A DNA stretch of 64,000 bases from Owenia fusiformis (lineage: Eukaryota > Annelida > Polychaeta > Sabellida > Oweniidae): contig CAIIXF020000003.1 in the NCBI GenBank assembly GCA_903813345.2, positions 14,772,931 to 14,836,930 of the forward strand, in the 5' to 3' direction. A program made the translations under genes and the position numbers. The notes beneath the pieces were generated by a model that was not told the DNA's origin, made no database searches, and worked only from the letters and a program-made list of their open reading frames with translations. Below are positions 1 through 11,468 of this stretch, piece after piece (within the stretch, counting starts at the first letter, position 1; each line of letters starts with the position of its first letter).

Positions 1-688
1 TTAATGACCTTCTCAAGGTCAAAAAAGGTCAAAAAGGTCTGTTTTCAACTTGCTTCAAATTGACCAAATTTTTTTTTCAAAATCATCTACATCTTTTCAG
101 AAGTTCAAATTTGACTTTACAAGTTCTCAGAAATTCAAATCTGACTTAAGTTTGAACTCATAATATTGTGAGCAACTAGGTGGTGACATTTTGTCATGTT
201 AATGCCTTGTTAATTAATAAGATATCCCATAATGCACCACAATATGCAGACGTATCACAATAATATAATGTCAATTGCATGGGCTATCCTCGCCTCAAGA
301 TCTTACATATGGCATACAATTACATCAATGTGATCAGTGACATGTAAGTTCTTCTCGTTAATTAATAAGATATCCCATAATGCACCATAATATGCAGACG
401 TATTATGCAGACGGTTATCTTTGCTTCAAGATCTTATGGCATACAATTACATCAGTGGTGCGAAACCAACAGTTTTGAATTATTTTTCTACCTTAGCAAT
501 GTTAGTATATACATGTATGTGCAGTTCACCTTTGATATCAAGATGATTGTGAAAATAGTTGTGGAATTCATTCTATAGTAAAGCAGTAAATATATCCCAT
601 AATGCAACATGATAAGCAGACGTTTCACAATAATATAATGTCAGGTTCAAAAAGTTTTAATTAAACCTTTCTTCATTCCTCAATTTAG
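1..688. repeat. PHLPP intron with a 149-bp tandem duplication
   Basis: Intronic. A segment containing GATATCCCATAATGCACCA and ATCTTA..GGCATACAATTACATCA occurs at about 206-340 and again at about 355-453; a shorter related piece (TATCCCATAATGCAACATGA) lies at 593-645. AAGGTCA-like words cluster at 1-50. No exon is visible before 689. Confidence 0.6.
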
Positions 689-3153
689 GGATGTGAAAAA
701 ATTGGAAGTCTTACAGGAGCTAAATATATCTGGTAATAGGCTGCGAGACTTGCCTGGCTCCATCGCCAAATTACCAAAACTTACAATCCTGCGTGCTCAT
801 TCCAATGCCATACACGCCCTGCCAGACCTGTCTTTGACACCAGCACTTAAGGTATGTTAACATGTCATTCTTTAAATTGAATGTTTGTTATACACATTTT
901 ATTACTTTTCAATGAACAGGACATTTTACATTTTTGTCTATATTTTATTAACATGTACTGAATTAAATCTGTGGATTTTTAAAATACTCTTACTGAAGTT
1001 ACAGGTTGTCACAAGTTTATTTTCTGCCTTGCTGTCATTGGTGTATCATATCCTGTGTTTTATTATAAGGTGCTGGATATAGCAAGTAATCAACTCTACA
1101 ACATTTCCGTGCAAGCGTTGATGACATCACAGATCAACCTGCTTGATATGTCAAACAATCGCCAACTGAAAGTCAACAAAGAAGAATTCAAATCACTCAG
1201 GTTTGCCTTAGTTTTGAAATCCTTTTAGGATAAATCAATGTCAATCTTTAGTGATTAGTTGGAGCATTCTTAGTGTAGTGTGCTTTAAGCCTTGATCACA
1301 TTTGAGTTATGGCAACCGTACGGTGGCCATATCTGCCCAAAATCGAGAGAAATATGCAGCATGCTGCATATATGCAGCATAAAATGTACGGATAGGCAGT
1401 AGGATTTAGATATTCTATATAGGCTAGGCCTATTGATTTTGTGAAGCTACGGCGGCTGTAGAGCAAATGTGACAGAGGCTCTACTTATTTAAAAACTTGA
1501 ATTAATGTTAAAAGAACACATAATAATTACTGACATATCTAGTTCGAACTATACCCTTCCAGCATTAAAAACTCAAGTAGACCACTGAGGAATGAAATAA
1601 AATTTTCAAAAAGTGAATGTTATTTTATTGCGAACTAAATGTACCAGGAACAAGACTTGTGTAGTTTGAACCGTACCCTCCAGGGTTCAATAAGCACTTG
1701 AAAGGTCATATGTTGATCATTAGAAAGAAACTGTAAATGCTATTTATCTCACTAAAAGTGACTATTTTGCAGGAACAAGAAGACTGTAATCTTGATAGAC
1801 ACATGTAGTTTGAACCGTACACTCCCTGGGTTGAACAAACGCCTTAGGGGTGACATGTTGACTGACAGAGACCTCCCCTGGCAAGTTGGCTTCACTGAGA
1901 CATCAGGGAGCAGAAATAGGTAAGTAAATAAATCTCTGAAATAGGTAAGAATTATAAATACAGTAAAACTACTCTTATCCGAACATCTTTCATTGTGAAC
2001 ACTTTTTCTTGGTCCTAATTTCGTTCAAATGTTCGATTTACTCACATAAGAAGAAACTTTGAAATGCTAATCCAGACACTTTTGACCAGTTTCAGTCGTG
2101 TTCGGATTAGACAGGTTTTACTGTATATGATTAATTAACCTAAACTTAGACAATTTGCCACAATTTAGTACATGACATTTAGACCATTGCCAAACAGGCA
2201 ACCAGTTTGTCCAAGTCTGAGTGACACGTGATTGGTAAAGTGGGCCTGAACTTATAATATCCAAAGGGATATATGGACAATTAAAGAACATGTTGCAAAA
2301 CCTATGGTGTAGCTGAGAATTTGAAACTGAAAAATATTATCGCTCTATTAATTTTTTCACCAGTTTGGGAAATACAATACAATAAAAATGTACTTGAAAA
2401 AGTGTAAAATGAAAATCTTGCATCAAATTCAAAAACTCCATCAGCAAGCACTACAACTTATTTTTTTTTTAAAGACATTTGTAATTATGTACATATCTAC
2501 ATGTTTCAGGCTATGTGTAACCACAGTACGCAAGCTCAAGTTCAGAGATTCCAGAGAAGCGCTGTTTGCAATGTTTGATGGGGGACATAACAATGAGGTC
2601 CCGGAACTACTTTCTGACCAAATTACTTCAATTATGGAGCGGGAAATAGAACAAAGTGCCAATGGGAGTGATTACATGAAATATGCAATGCTTAGTGCCC
2701 ACAAGTAAGTACATATACAGTGAAACCTGTTCAAAGTGAACAACACTGAAACTGTCTAAATTCTTAATGAGTTCAGACCAAATGTTCACATTGATGGGAG
2801 TCTGTTGAACTTTCAAAAGTTATTTTCAAGATTTTCATATACATAGGCTCCATTGGTCTATGCATTTCAAGGGTTTGTATAATGAATCTAAAAATTAAAA
2901 GGGGGCGGGTGGGTGTAAAATCCCATTTCATTTTTTTTGTAAATTGTGATGGCATTGGTTTCTCACATTTTCTGTGTTTATATTCAGTTTACTGGCAAAT
3001 CAACAATGGTGGCTCTATTTGAAGGGAGAGGAGGATTTAAATTTTTTATGAAACTACTGACTATTGTTATTGTCACCATTTTTATGTCCCCACCATTATG
3101 TCCCCACCACATAGTGTGGGGCCATATTGTCGGCCTAGGCGCGTCCGTCCGTC

Positions 3154-3184
<31 letters not shown>

Positions 3185-6100
3185 CTGTCCGTCCGTACGT
3201 CCGGCAGTTTTCTCCAAAACCGCTACCGATATCACCTTCAAATTTTCAGGGATAACTTATGAGTGCATACAGATGTGGACGAAAAAGTTTCAAGTCGATA
3301 CCTACTTCCTGTCGGCCATTTTGAAGTCAAATGCTAAAATCCTTGTCTGCAAACTTAAGAAAAATGGCTTCACTGTTGCTTTTAAAACTTTAACATCCTG
3401 TTCAGCTCACTTGATTCTAGATCTGATTAGGTTTTGGACCTGTTAGCCCAGTCATGGCAGCCATTTTGAATGTTTTAAGAAAAGTAAGCGTGCGATAATA
3501 CTTTGTATCATATTTAATGGTGTTTTTGAGTTTTCATACTTAGACTATTTAGTAGCTTTATAAAAAATTTCAGGTGTACTTTATTGTAAAAGCCTATGTT
3601 ATTGTTAACAGTAGTTATATGTGCTAATTTTGTAAAAAGAAATCAGCAAAAAAGTATAATCACTTTTTTATTGTCGGCCATTTTTGATTTTTCCATCCTA
3701 AAATTTTGTCTGTAAAGTCTTGTCTATGCGTTTTCAGGCGAACCGTTTGGTAGATCATTTTCAAATTTTCAGGGATGATTATTAGTATGAAAATCTAGAT
3801 CTGATTAGTTTTTTGGCATTCTGGGTAAATGTCAAGGCAGCCATTTTGGATTTTCCGTCCTAAAATCTTGTCTGTGAAGTCTTGTCTACGCGTTTTCAGG
3901 CGAACCGTTTGGTAGATCATTTTCAAATTTTCAGGGATGATTCTTAGTATGAAAATCTAGATCTGCTTAGTTTTTTGGCATTCTGGGTAAATGTCAAGGC
4001 AGCCATTTTGTATTTTCCGTCTTAAAATCTTGTCTCTAAAGTCTTGTCTATGCATTTCCAGGTGAAGCATTTGGTAGATCAATTTCAAATTTTCAGGGAT
4101 GATTCTTAGTATGAAAATCTAGATCTTATAAGTTTTTTAGCATTCTGGGTAAATGTCAAGGCAGCCATTTTGGATTTTCCGTCCTAAAATCTTGTCAGTA
4201 AAGTCTTGTCTATGCGTTTTCAGGTGAACCATTTGGTAGATCAAATTCAAATTTTCAGGGATGATTCTTAGTATGAAAATCTACATTTGATTAGTTTTTT
4301 TGGCATTCTGGGTAAATGTCAAGGCAGCCATTTTGGATTTTCCGTCCTAAAATCTTGTCTGTAAAGTCTTGTCTACGCGTTTTCAGGTGAACTGTTTGGT
4401 AGATCAATTTCAAATTTTTAGGGATGATTCATAGTATGAAAATCTAGAACTGATAAGTTTTTAGGCATTCTGAGCAAATGTCAAGGCAGCCATTTTGGAT
4501 TTTTCCGTCCTAAAATCTTGTCTGTAAAGTCTTGTTTTCTGGTTTACTGTTTGACGGATCAATTTCAAATTTTCAGGGATGGTTCTAAGTATAAAAATCT
4601 ACAGCTGACTAATTTTTTGGGCATTCTTGGTAAATTTTAGGGTGGCCATTTTGCATTTTCAATTCCAAAATTGTAACAGTAAAGTCTTGTCTACTCATTT
4701 TCAGGATAACCATTAGACGGGATCACCCATTGGTGGGGACATATTGTACACATTTGTGTTCTTGTTTGTGACTTGCATTTGGCAGACTGTAAGTTTTTGG
4801 CCTTTGAAATCATTTGCAATTACTAGAAAAAGACAATGTGTCATGCTAATGCTTCATATTTCTTGATCTAATGACACCACTGATCGTAATTGTAATTTTC
4901 AGAAGCCTAAAAAGCAGTGGCCAGAAACTTGGGGCATCGGGGCTGATTCTACACATAGGGCGTAACCCTGGTAGCGATGAATACATCATGAATGTCGCAA
5001 ACACTGGTGACATTGAGGGAATATTGTGCAAATATGGTGACCCTGTGACCTTGACCCGCCTGTTCAAGGTCACAGAAGATCGAGAAGAATGTGAAAGAAT
5101 TTGCCAAGCTGATGGCATTGTAACAGAGGTATGTTTTATTTTATATATAAAAAAAGTATTTTTTGTATTTCTTTACAATTAAATTTTTGAGTCTCTACTT
5201 GAGACATCTATTTTATGCGAAATTTTTTTTGAACAGTTTCTTACAGATTTTCTGTCCTGTACCTTTCGATAATAAATATAAATTATCTCAAAGATCATTG
5301 ATATTTTTTCAGAATTTGAAGTTGTTCAAGATTTAAAATGTTGACTGTGATAATAATGGATGTAAATTAGAGCTTTGCTGTACCAATATTAAATGTGAAC
5401 ATCTACATCTTTTATTATCATGATGTCAAAAATCCGATGTGATTTTTTTTGTAGTCTGGTTCGTAGAATATTTTTCTCTATTTTACTTTTTCGAATGCAG
5501 GAATCTTGTAAAGTGGAAAATGTTCATCTAAACCCTATTTATATTAGGTCCAATAATAGCATCACTTAACCATTTAAAGATAAGGAATCTCAATGGTTCC
5601 AATTTCGGATTTCTGATTCCTAGTTTATTCTTATACTTCCTATTTCAAATCCTTCCCTCCCCTGACCAAGCTACAAATTGTTAAATACTGAATTTCAGGA
5701 TGACAAAGTCAATGGAACAACTGTAAACAGTAGACTTCTGGGATGTGCCTACCTCCATCCTTGCGTCATCCCAACTCCACATCAAACCAGCGTCACATTG
5801 AATCACCTTGACGAATTCCTCATCATTGCAAACAAAGGTATTTATAAGAAAAATTGATTGATTGAATTGATGAATTTTGACAATATTTTGAATAAATGAT
5901 TTTTATGTTAAATGTATGAAGAATCCTGTCTAGGTTTATAAACGTTGAGGTTAAGAAAGGGTTTGTAATTTAACATAAATATTGTCAGATACTACATGTG
6001 TTGAGTCTAGTAATGTAGTATAAATTTAATTTTCATTGAACGATAATGAAACATTATATTAAGTTCATATTTTTAAATCATTTCCAATTACTCTTAAAAA

Positions 6101-8907
6101 CAGCCGAGGAGGTTTATAACATCTAATTACTGTACAACTATTTTTGTTCAGAGAAAAAATAAATTATTTCATATTTGAATTACAAAATCTGAACAATGAA
6201 CAAACAAGATATTTTCATGTTTATTATATTTATTGATATTTTATATTTATTGATTTCTGATCTGATTGATTTTTTAAATTTTTATTTTATTGTATAATAT
6301 ATGTTTCCAGGTCTGTGGAAATATGTGTCATATAAAGAGGCGATCGAAGAGGTGTACGAGTTGACCAATCCTGTTGGAGCCGCTAAGAAACTTTTGGATC
6401 TCGCACAAAGTTACGGCTCAAAGGAAAACATATCAGTGCTGGTTGTGAAACTTGATGTAAACGCCCTTTGCGGAAATGAGAAGATTGCCGATGCGGGATC
6501 ATATGGCTCGGAATCGTATGCTTCACGTGAGACATTAGGTAGCTTGATCAGTATTGATAGATCAATCAGTTCGATGTTTGATGCCCCTAGTTTTAGTGAA
6601 GCCAGGGGTATGGCACTTGAAAAAGAACTAACTGATAGTATGGTTATCGAACAGGGCAACAGTGCTTCCACCTTTGGATCAAATAGTCAAGAAAATGGAT
6701 TTGAAAGTACAAGTACACTTGTTGCTGAGAGCATGGATGCATTGCCACCATATCGAGAGAGAAGTATGAATGCATTGCCGTTACATCATCAAAACAGTGA
6801 AGGTACATTGGTTGCTGGCGAAAGTATGAGCACAATGGGACCTGACCCAAATACAGAATTCTATAAGGCAGCAGTTTATATTGATGGAAAGCAACACCAA
6901 TCTCCACCCACTAAACCAGATACACCCAGTGTCCCTGAAATAGAAGTTGGTGACAGCGTCTCCATAAAACCATTACCAAATAGAAAATTCTCAAAAAAGA
7001 ATGACGGCGACCTTTGGGAAGTGATCTTACAGAATCGACTTTCCCGAGACGTAAAAGACAAAGAAATGCGATTCTCAGTTGGTCTCACAGACTTAAACTC
7101 TGACTCAACAGAGAGTATACAAGCGATAGATATCTCAAATTTTCCCGATGAGCGTGTGAAGTTTCACGATAGAAACTTTTCTTCCATAAGTAAGGAACGG
7201 GGGTTGAAACTACAAGTGCCAAAGAGTAAAAAGTCGTCATCTATCACACCTCCGCCATGGGATACCAGAACTGCTAACCCAGTAGTTGCCAATGCAGCAT
7301 ATTATTACGTTTTCAATGACAATGAAAATAAAGAAAACACTCCATTGAAAGATGGCAGCACTGATATATTTGAAAAAAGCAGACGGACTTCAGATATTGA
7401 CACAGATGTCATGCTTGATAATGGTGTTGATGATACCCTTGTAATCAACCCTTTATATGACTGGGAAGAGGGGCCCATTAATGTTGATCCTGAGCAAATA
7501 GGACATAATATATCCCATAATAATGTACATAGAGAACACGTGGAGCCACTGTACGAGGATGTTGCTGGACAACAGCAATCAGAAGTCAAAACTAGCAAAC
7601 AGAATGATGAGATTTCACCATTGCAATTACATACCCAGATCGGCTCTGAAAATGCAAATGTTTCGGCCTTATACGCCAAAGTGAAGAAACGGAAAGCATC
7701 ACCTTCCTTGGGTAAAAATGAAAAATCAGAATCAATTGACTATGAAATAGTGCCGCAGACGCCTCCCCCTGTTTTACAAAAACGTCGCTCACAGTCTGTG
7801 GACTATGAAACAGTTGAGGTTATAAATGGTGTTCCTATGCTTGATAGTAGCAGTTCACAATCTGTCATCGTTACATATGACACTGTTGAGCCTAAGAGCA
7901 TCAGAAAACTTTCTAATACCGACTCTCAACAGTCTGAATCGAGCACCAGTCAAAGTACACAAACAGAAAGAATGTCGAGAGCATCATCAAGTGGCTCAGT
8001 TATGTCCGAGATGTCATCTGTTATGGGTCAATATTGTGTTAATATGATGGACTCTGATTTGTCATTAGCTGCTCAGCAAGGGTCAAGTGTTTCAGGGGTG
8101 TCAGTGCTGCCATCTAAATTGGCCTATCAGTTGTATTCGCAGCCTTCCCCACCTTCCAGGAAGTCATCAATATCATCAAACCAGGCTGTTGAATCTAGTG
8201 AGTTTACCCGGAAAAATTCATTGCAGTCAAGAAAATCATCCATGGTGTCATCATCGCAGGTCGATGTATCAAAGGAATTCTCGAGGAGCAATTCAAAAAC
8301 TTCAGTTCATTCACGAAAATCTTCAATAACATCTACCGTACCATTAGCGCACACAGCTGAATCTAGTGAGTTTCCTCGGAACAATTCAAAAACATCATTA
8401 TATTCCCGAAAGTCGTCATTATCATCTGTTGTGCCATTAGCGCAGGCTGTTGAATCTAGTGAGCTTCCCCGGAACAATTCAAACACTTCATTAGGCCGCC
8501 ATTCCAGAAATTCATCAAAATCATCTATGCAGTCTGATATTCCTTTTAACAACAACCCTCCCCCTTTAGTCAGAAACAGTTCCATTACATCAGATGAGTT
8601 CCCTCCCCCATTACCAGCGAGGGAATATTATGGAGACACCTACAATGTGGACAGCCTTGCACCCCCTTATTTAAACTCAGACTCTGATGGCGAGAGTGAA
8701 TATTTTACCTTACAGACATGTGAAGTACAGGTCCATATGCCTGACACACCCGATGATAATACATTGATAGGGAGGGAAATAGAAGAGCCTGAGGGGGTAG
8801 AATCATTTAATAGGACAGCTATTGGGAAATCAATGAATTACAAGACACAGAGAGAAATTATCAATCAACCATCAGAATTTCAAACAGTTGTTTTGGGATA
8901 TGTTTGA
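689..8907 (+). CDS. PHLPP: PHLPP-like Ser/Thr phosphatase (3' part of gene)
   Basis: Partial gene; the 5' part (PH domain, most LRRs) lies before the window. Exons read by eye with GT-AG junctions and consistent phase: 689-851, 1070-1200, 1773-1919, 2510-2704, 4903-5128, 5699-5837, 6311-8907 (TGA 8905-8907). The first two encode leucine-rich repeats (LQELNISGNRLRDLP, LDIASNQLYNIS, LLDMSNN); the third is a linker ending in WQVGFTETSG; exons four to seven (start) encode a PP2C-like phosphatase domain with FDGGHNNEVPELL, GQKLGASGLIL, VANTGDIEGILC, SRLLGCAYLHP, IIANKGLWKYVSY and AQSYGSKEN. The order LRR, then a PP2C domain lacking the usual SDG motif, is diagnostic of PHLPP. In vertebrates PHLPP removes phosphate from the hydrophobic motif of AKT, PKC and S6K. 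The tail after the PP2C domain, about 810 residues, is much longer than I would expect. The family is certain; a one-to-one match to vertebrate PHLPP1 or PHLPP2 is not claimed. Confidence 0.93.
1289..1479. mobile_element. MITE, GCCTCAGTCACATTTG family, copy 1
   Basis: Short inverted-repeat element in a PHLPP intron. Its ends, GCCTTGATCACATTTG and GCAAATGTGACAGAGGC, are near reverse complements. The inside holds GTGAAGCTACGGC and TATGCAGCAT words shared with two other copies at 19738-19882 and 40318-40462. Non-coding. Confidence 0.75.
1961..2123. mobile_element. pogo/Tigger-like MITE with TA target duplication
   Basis: 163-bp element in the PHLPP intron between 1919 and 2510. The left end CAGTAAAACTACTCTTATCC and right end TCGGATTAGACAGGTTTTACTG are inverted repeats, flanked by TA on both sides (1959-1960, 2124-2125). 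CAGT-AAACC ends with a TA duplication are typical of non-autonomous Tc1/mariner-superfamily (pogo branch) elements. A half copy (CAGTGAAACCTGTTCAAAG) is at about 2721, and a degenerate relative at 9545-9712. Confidence 0.75.
3083..4746. mobile_element. 1.66-kb TIR element with 162-bp internal tandem repeats
   Basis: Fills most of the PHLPP intron 2705-4902. The ends are TATGTCCCCACCA (3083, duplicated at 3097) and TGGTGGGGACATA (about 4731-4743). Near the left end is a TCCG/TCTG microsatellite (3146-3203). From about 3650 to 4690 there are six to seven head-to-tail copies of a unit starting CAGCCATTTTG and including AATCTTGTCTGTAAAGTC, GGTAGATCA and TTCAGGGATGATTC. Phase markers at about 3836, 3998, 4160, 4323 and 4485 give a period of 162 bp. 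No transposase ORF. I recall similar CCACCACATAGTGTGGGG-plus-TCCG sequences from marine invertebrate genomes. Confidence 0.75.
3146..3203. repeat. TCCG/TCTG tetranucleotide microsatellite
   Basis: Uninterrupted run of CGTC, TGTC and CCGT tetramers inside the TIR element of the PHLPP intron. It opens a spurious ORF on each strand; neither is a gene. Confidence 0.85.
5838..6310 (+). other. last PHLPP intron
   Basis: AT-rich intron with donor GGTATTTAT after AACAAAG at 5837 and a polypyrimidine-poor acceptor ATGTTTCCAG. The intron at 5129-5698 is similar. I see no repeat or embedded gene in either. Confidence 0.75.
6311..8907 (+). CDS. PHLPP: PHLPP last exon: PP2C end plus ~810-residue Ser-rich tail
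   Basis: One uninterrupted 2.6 kb terminal exon. The acceptor is TTTCCAG at 6304-6310; the in-frame ATG at 6301 is intronic and not a start, since GLWKYVSY continues the preceding NKG across the junction. The first ~50 codons finish the PP2C domain. The remainder is low-complexity and probably disordered: acidic and Ser/Thr stretches, Pro runs (TPPPV, NNPPPL, EFPPPLP), five Tyr-x-x-Val motifs at 7546-7887, and four degenerate ~30-residue repeats at about 8190-8530 built on SSEF/SSEL, R-x-N-S and SRKSS. The protein ends VVLGYV, unlike the classical C-terminal PDZ ligands of vertebrate PHLPP. The tail has no recognisable folded domain. Confidence 0.9.
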
Positions 8908-8967
8908 AAAACAATTATTCAAATGACAGAAACAGTGTTATGTACAGAGTGTGCTAAAAATATCACT

Positions 8968-9290
8968 GATTTTAAAGTATAATTGGTTAGATTGATCTCT
9001 AACTTTTTGAGATGACTAAAAATTGATGCAAGTTTTGTGTCATATTAGTGGTTTTATGTATGTTTCTGCATTTTTAGGTGGCTGCCAATCAAAGTATCAT
9101 GTCCATTTACTGAATGACATGTTCCATCCATGTGCCATTCCACACTAAAATGGACATGATGATTTGAGTGGCAGCCACCTACCAAAAACGCAGAAATGTA
9201 CATAAAAACCACTAATATGAGTCTTCTTAGTCATCTCTGAAAGTTAGAGACCAAACATGCAAGAATAAATGAGTTACTGTACTTTAAAAC
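8968..9290. mobile_element. long imperfect palindrome (foldback MITE) in PHLPP 3' UTR
   Basis: Starts 60 bp after the PHLPP stop. The left arm (TTTTAAAGTATAATTGG, TCTCTAACTTTTTGAGATGA, CATATTAGTGGTTTTATGTA, GGTGGCTGCCA) is mirrored by the right arm (TGGCAGCCACCT, TACATAAAAACCACTAATATG, GTCATCTCTGAAAGTTAGAGA, ACTTTAAAA). The arms are about 130-150 bp around a short loop near 9120. In RNA this would form a long hairpin. Confidence 0.8.
9264..9269 (+). promoter_or_regulatory. candidate PHLPP polyadenylation signal
   Basis: First AATAAA after the stop codon, about 360 bp downstream and just inside the right arm of the palindrome. Further AATAAA words at 9487 and 9496 are alternatives. Which is used cannot be seen from sequence. 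Confidence 0.4.
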
Positions 9291-10360
9291 ATTAGATTGT
9301 CAGATTAAACATAATATCATGAGTTATGTATAAAAAAGTTAAATGAAAAAAAAAATAATGCAGTAATAAGTACTTAAAATATTATCTTTTTATAACTTTT
9401 TGACTGAAAACCCTATCGATTTTACCAGTGTACAATATAGTAGACTCTTATATTGATACACCAATAATAGGATAGTTAGGCCTCATTAATAAACCAATAA
9501 ACATGCTTCGTGAATAGATATCCATACATACATGTTACCTGTATATAGTGAACACCTACAGAGACACAAAAATACAAACATTGTCCACTGTAGGTAGGTG
9601 TGCACTACAGAGAGGGGATTTGATACAGGGTTCAGTGTAAAACGTGTCTTGGAGTGGTGTTCTCTAAACGCATGTGTTCACTCGAGGTGTTCACTAAGAC
9701 AGGTTCACTGTATTATGTAACATTATTAAATAATTAATGAAACCTTTATTTCTTACATTCACAGAAAGGTTGCTTTATAAGAATGTCTAATTATGGAGCC
9801 CTTCAGAGGTTAACTGTGGAAATTGTACACCCTCATTGCAAACTTAAGTGCTAAAGTACCAATAATGTTACAACAATATATATCCATTCAATTGTCCTTG
9901 ATGTGGATAGTTGATTAAAATTAAATGTGACAGAACTTGCTTTATAAAAATTTGAGCCCAAAAAGACCAGATACATACATGTACCACTGGAAACCTGCTT
10001 AATTTGAGATATTTTGAATCGATTCGTAACTACACGTAAATCATCTCAAACAATTAAAAATGGCATCCACAGCTTCAAATGTTTCATTTAAGTCTAATGA
10101 AGAACTAGTTAAACATTTTGGAGAATGCGCCTGGAATAAATGTACAATTGGTATTTATTAGAAGAGGATATCCTAGATTCGAGTACCACTCACTTGACCC
10201 TCAAGTAGGTGTTAAGAATGGGGTTTAATTAAAACTGGACTTTATGGTTCTTTTTGATTTAGTTTAGAGCTCTTAGAGTGTCCATTGTCCAATGACGTCT
10301 TCTGCATTATTCAAACCAGCATTTTGTACTTAAAGGTCATCATTGATTACAATACAGGTC
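9291..10360. other. intergenic, no gene seen
   Basis: AT-rich. The only structure is a weak inverted repeat at about 9545-9712, with ends TATAGTGAACACCT and AGGTTCACTGTA, that resembles the pogo-like MITE at 1961. No conserved reading frame. Confidence 0.5.
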
Positions 10361-10900
10361 TAACTGTACATGGGCGGCTATTATATGGGAGGGGGGGGGG
10401 CTTGGAGTAATAATATTTTCACAATATATGTAGAAGTTTCACTGTACATGGGTTACTATTATATGGGAGGGTGCTAGGGGTAATAATATTTTCACAATAT
10501 AGAGGTTTAACTGTACATGGACGACTATTACATGGCGGGAGGGGGGGGGGGTAGGAGTAATAATATTGTCACAATCTAGAGGTCTAACTCTACATGGACG
10601 ACTATTACATGGCTGGGGTGGGGGGGGGGGGTGGGGGCTAGGAGTAATAATGTTTTCACAATACAGAGGTTTCACTGTATATGGAAAACTCCTGAGTGGG
10701 GTTTAGATGATAGAGGTTTAACTGCGCGTTGGCGACCATATATAGGGAAGTTGTAATAGTATTCTCACAATAAAGAGGATATGCTTTAGTTAAGTGTCTG
10801 TTACATGGATAGAGGGCGTAGGAGTAATGATTTTCTTGCAATTACAGGTTTTACTGTAACTGGGGGACGAGTACTAATAATGGGAGGGGGGGGTCGAAGT
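10361..10900. repeat. degenerate 60-70-bp minisatellite with poly-G tracts
   Basis: About six head-to-tail units, each with AGGTTTAACTGTACATGG, a CGACTATTACATGG segment, a run of 5-13 G, then GGAGTAATAATATTTTCACAAT. Unit starts near 10356, 10433, 10501, 10579 and 10665, with decayed units to about 10900. It generates repetitive ORFs on the minus strand (CENIITP..PPP); these are not genes. Confidence 0.8.
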
Positions 10901-11468
10901 AATAATATTCTCAGACACTATGGTTCATACATTATTATTAATCTATAGTAATAGTATTGATAACAGGTTTCCATGAATTTTTATGGATATTTGATTAAAA
11001 TTCTAATAATAGAGACCGGTGTCCTGACATGAAGGGAAATGAAGACTATCTATTGCCCAGGGATATATTAAAAACACTGTGATTCGTTCCTAGGATGTTT
11101 GATCCCCAGGACTTTATACGGGGGTGGAAATAAAAAGAAATGATGGTCCCCCAGGGATTATGGTCCCCTTTCTTAACGGCCCTTACCGGCCCTGATTGTG
11201 TATAAGATAATGAGGGAATTAAGAGTTGTATTTAGGTCACCATATAAATCAATGGAGAGTAGGACCATAATTTGATAGGACCTCCTACCCTTTTACACAC
11301 AGGTGTAAAAGGGTAGGTGGTCCTATCAAATTTTGGTCCTATTCAAAATTTGATAGGACCACCTACCCTTTTACACACAGGTGTAAAAGGGTAGGTGGTC
11401 CTTTCACATTTTGGTCCTACTCTCTATTGATTTATATGGTCACCTAATTACAATTATTTTCCTTATTA

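Noticed and set aside
2946-3446. 166-residue plus-strand frame with a Ser/Pro/Val/Cys repeat
   Set aside because: It is translation of the TCCG/TCTG microsatellite inside an intronic mobile element; the opposite strand is open too.
7305-7679. 124-residue minus-strand frame opposite the PHLPP tail
   Set aside because: Antisense shadow of a coding exon; no domain.
10439-10841. Proline-rich minus-strand frames
   Set aside because: They follow the minisatellite period and its poly-G tracts.
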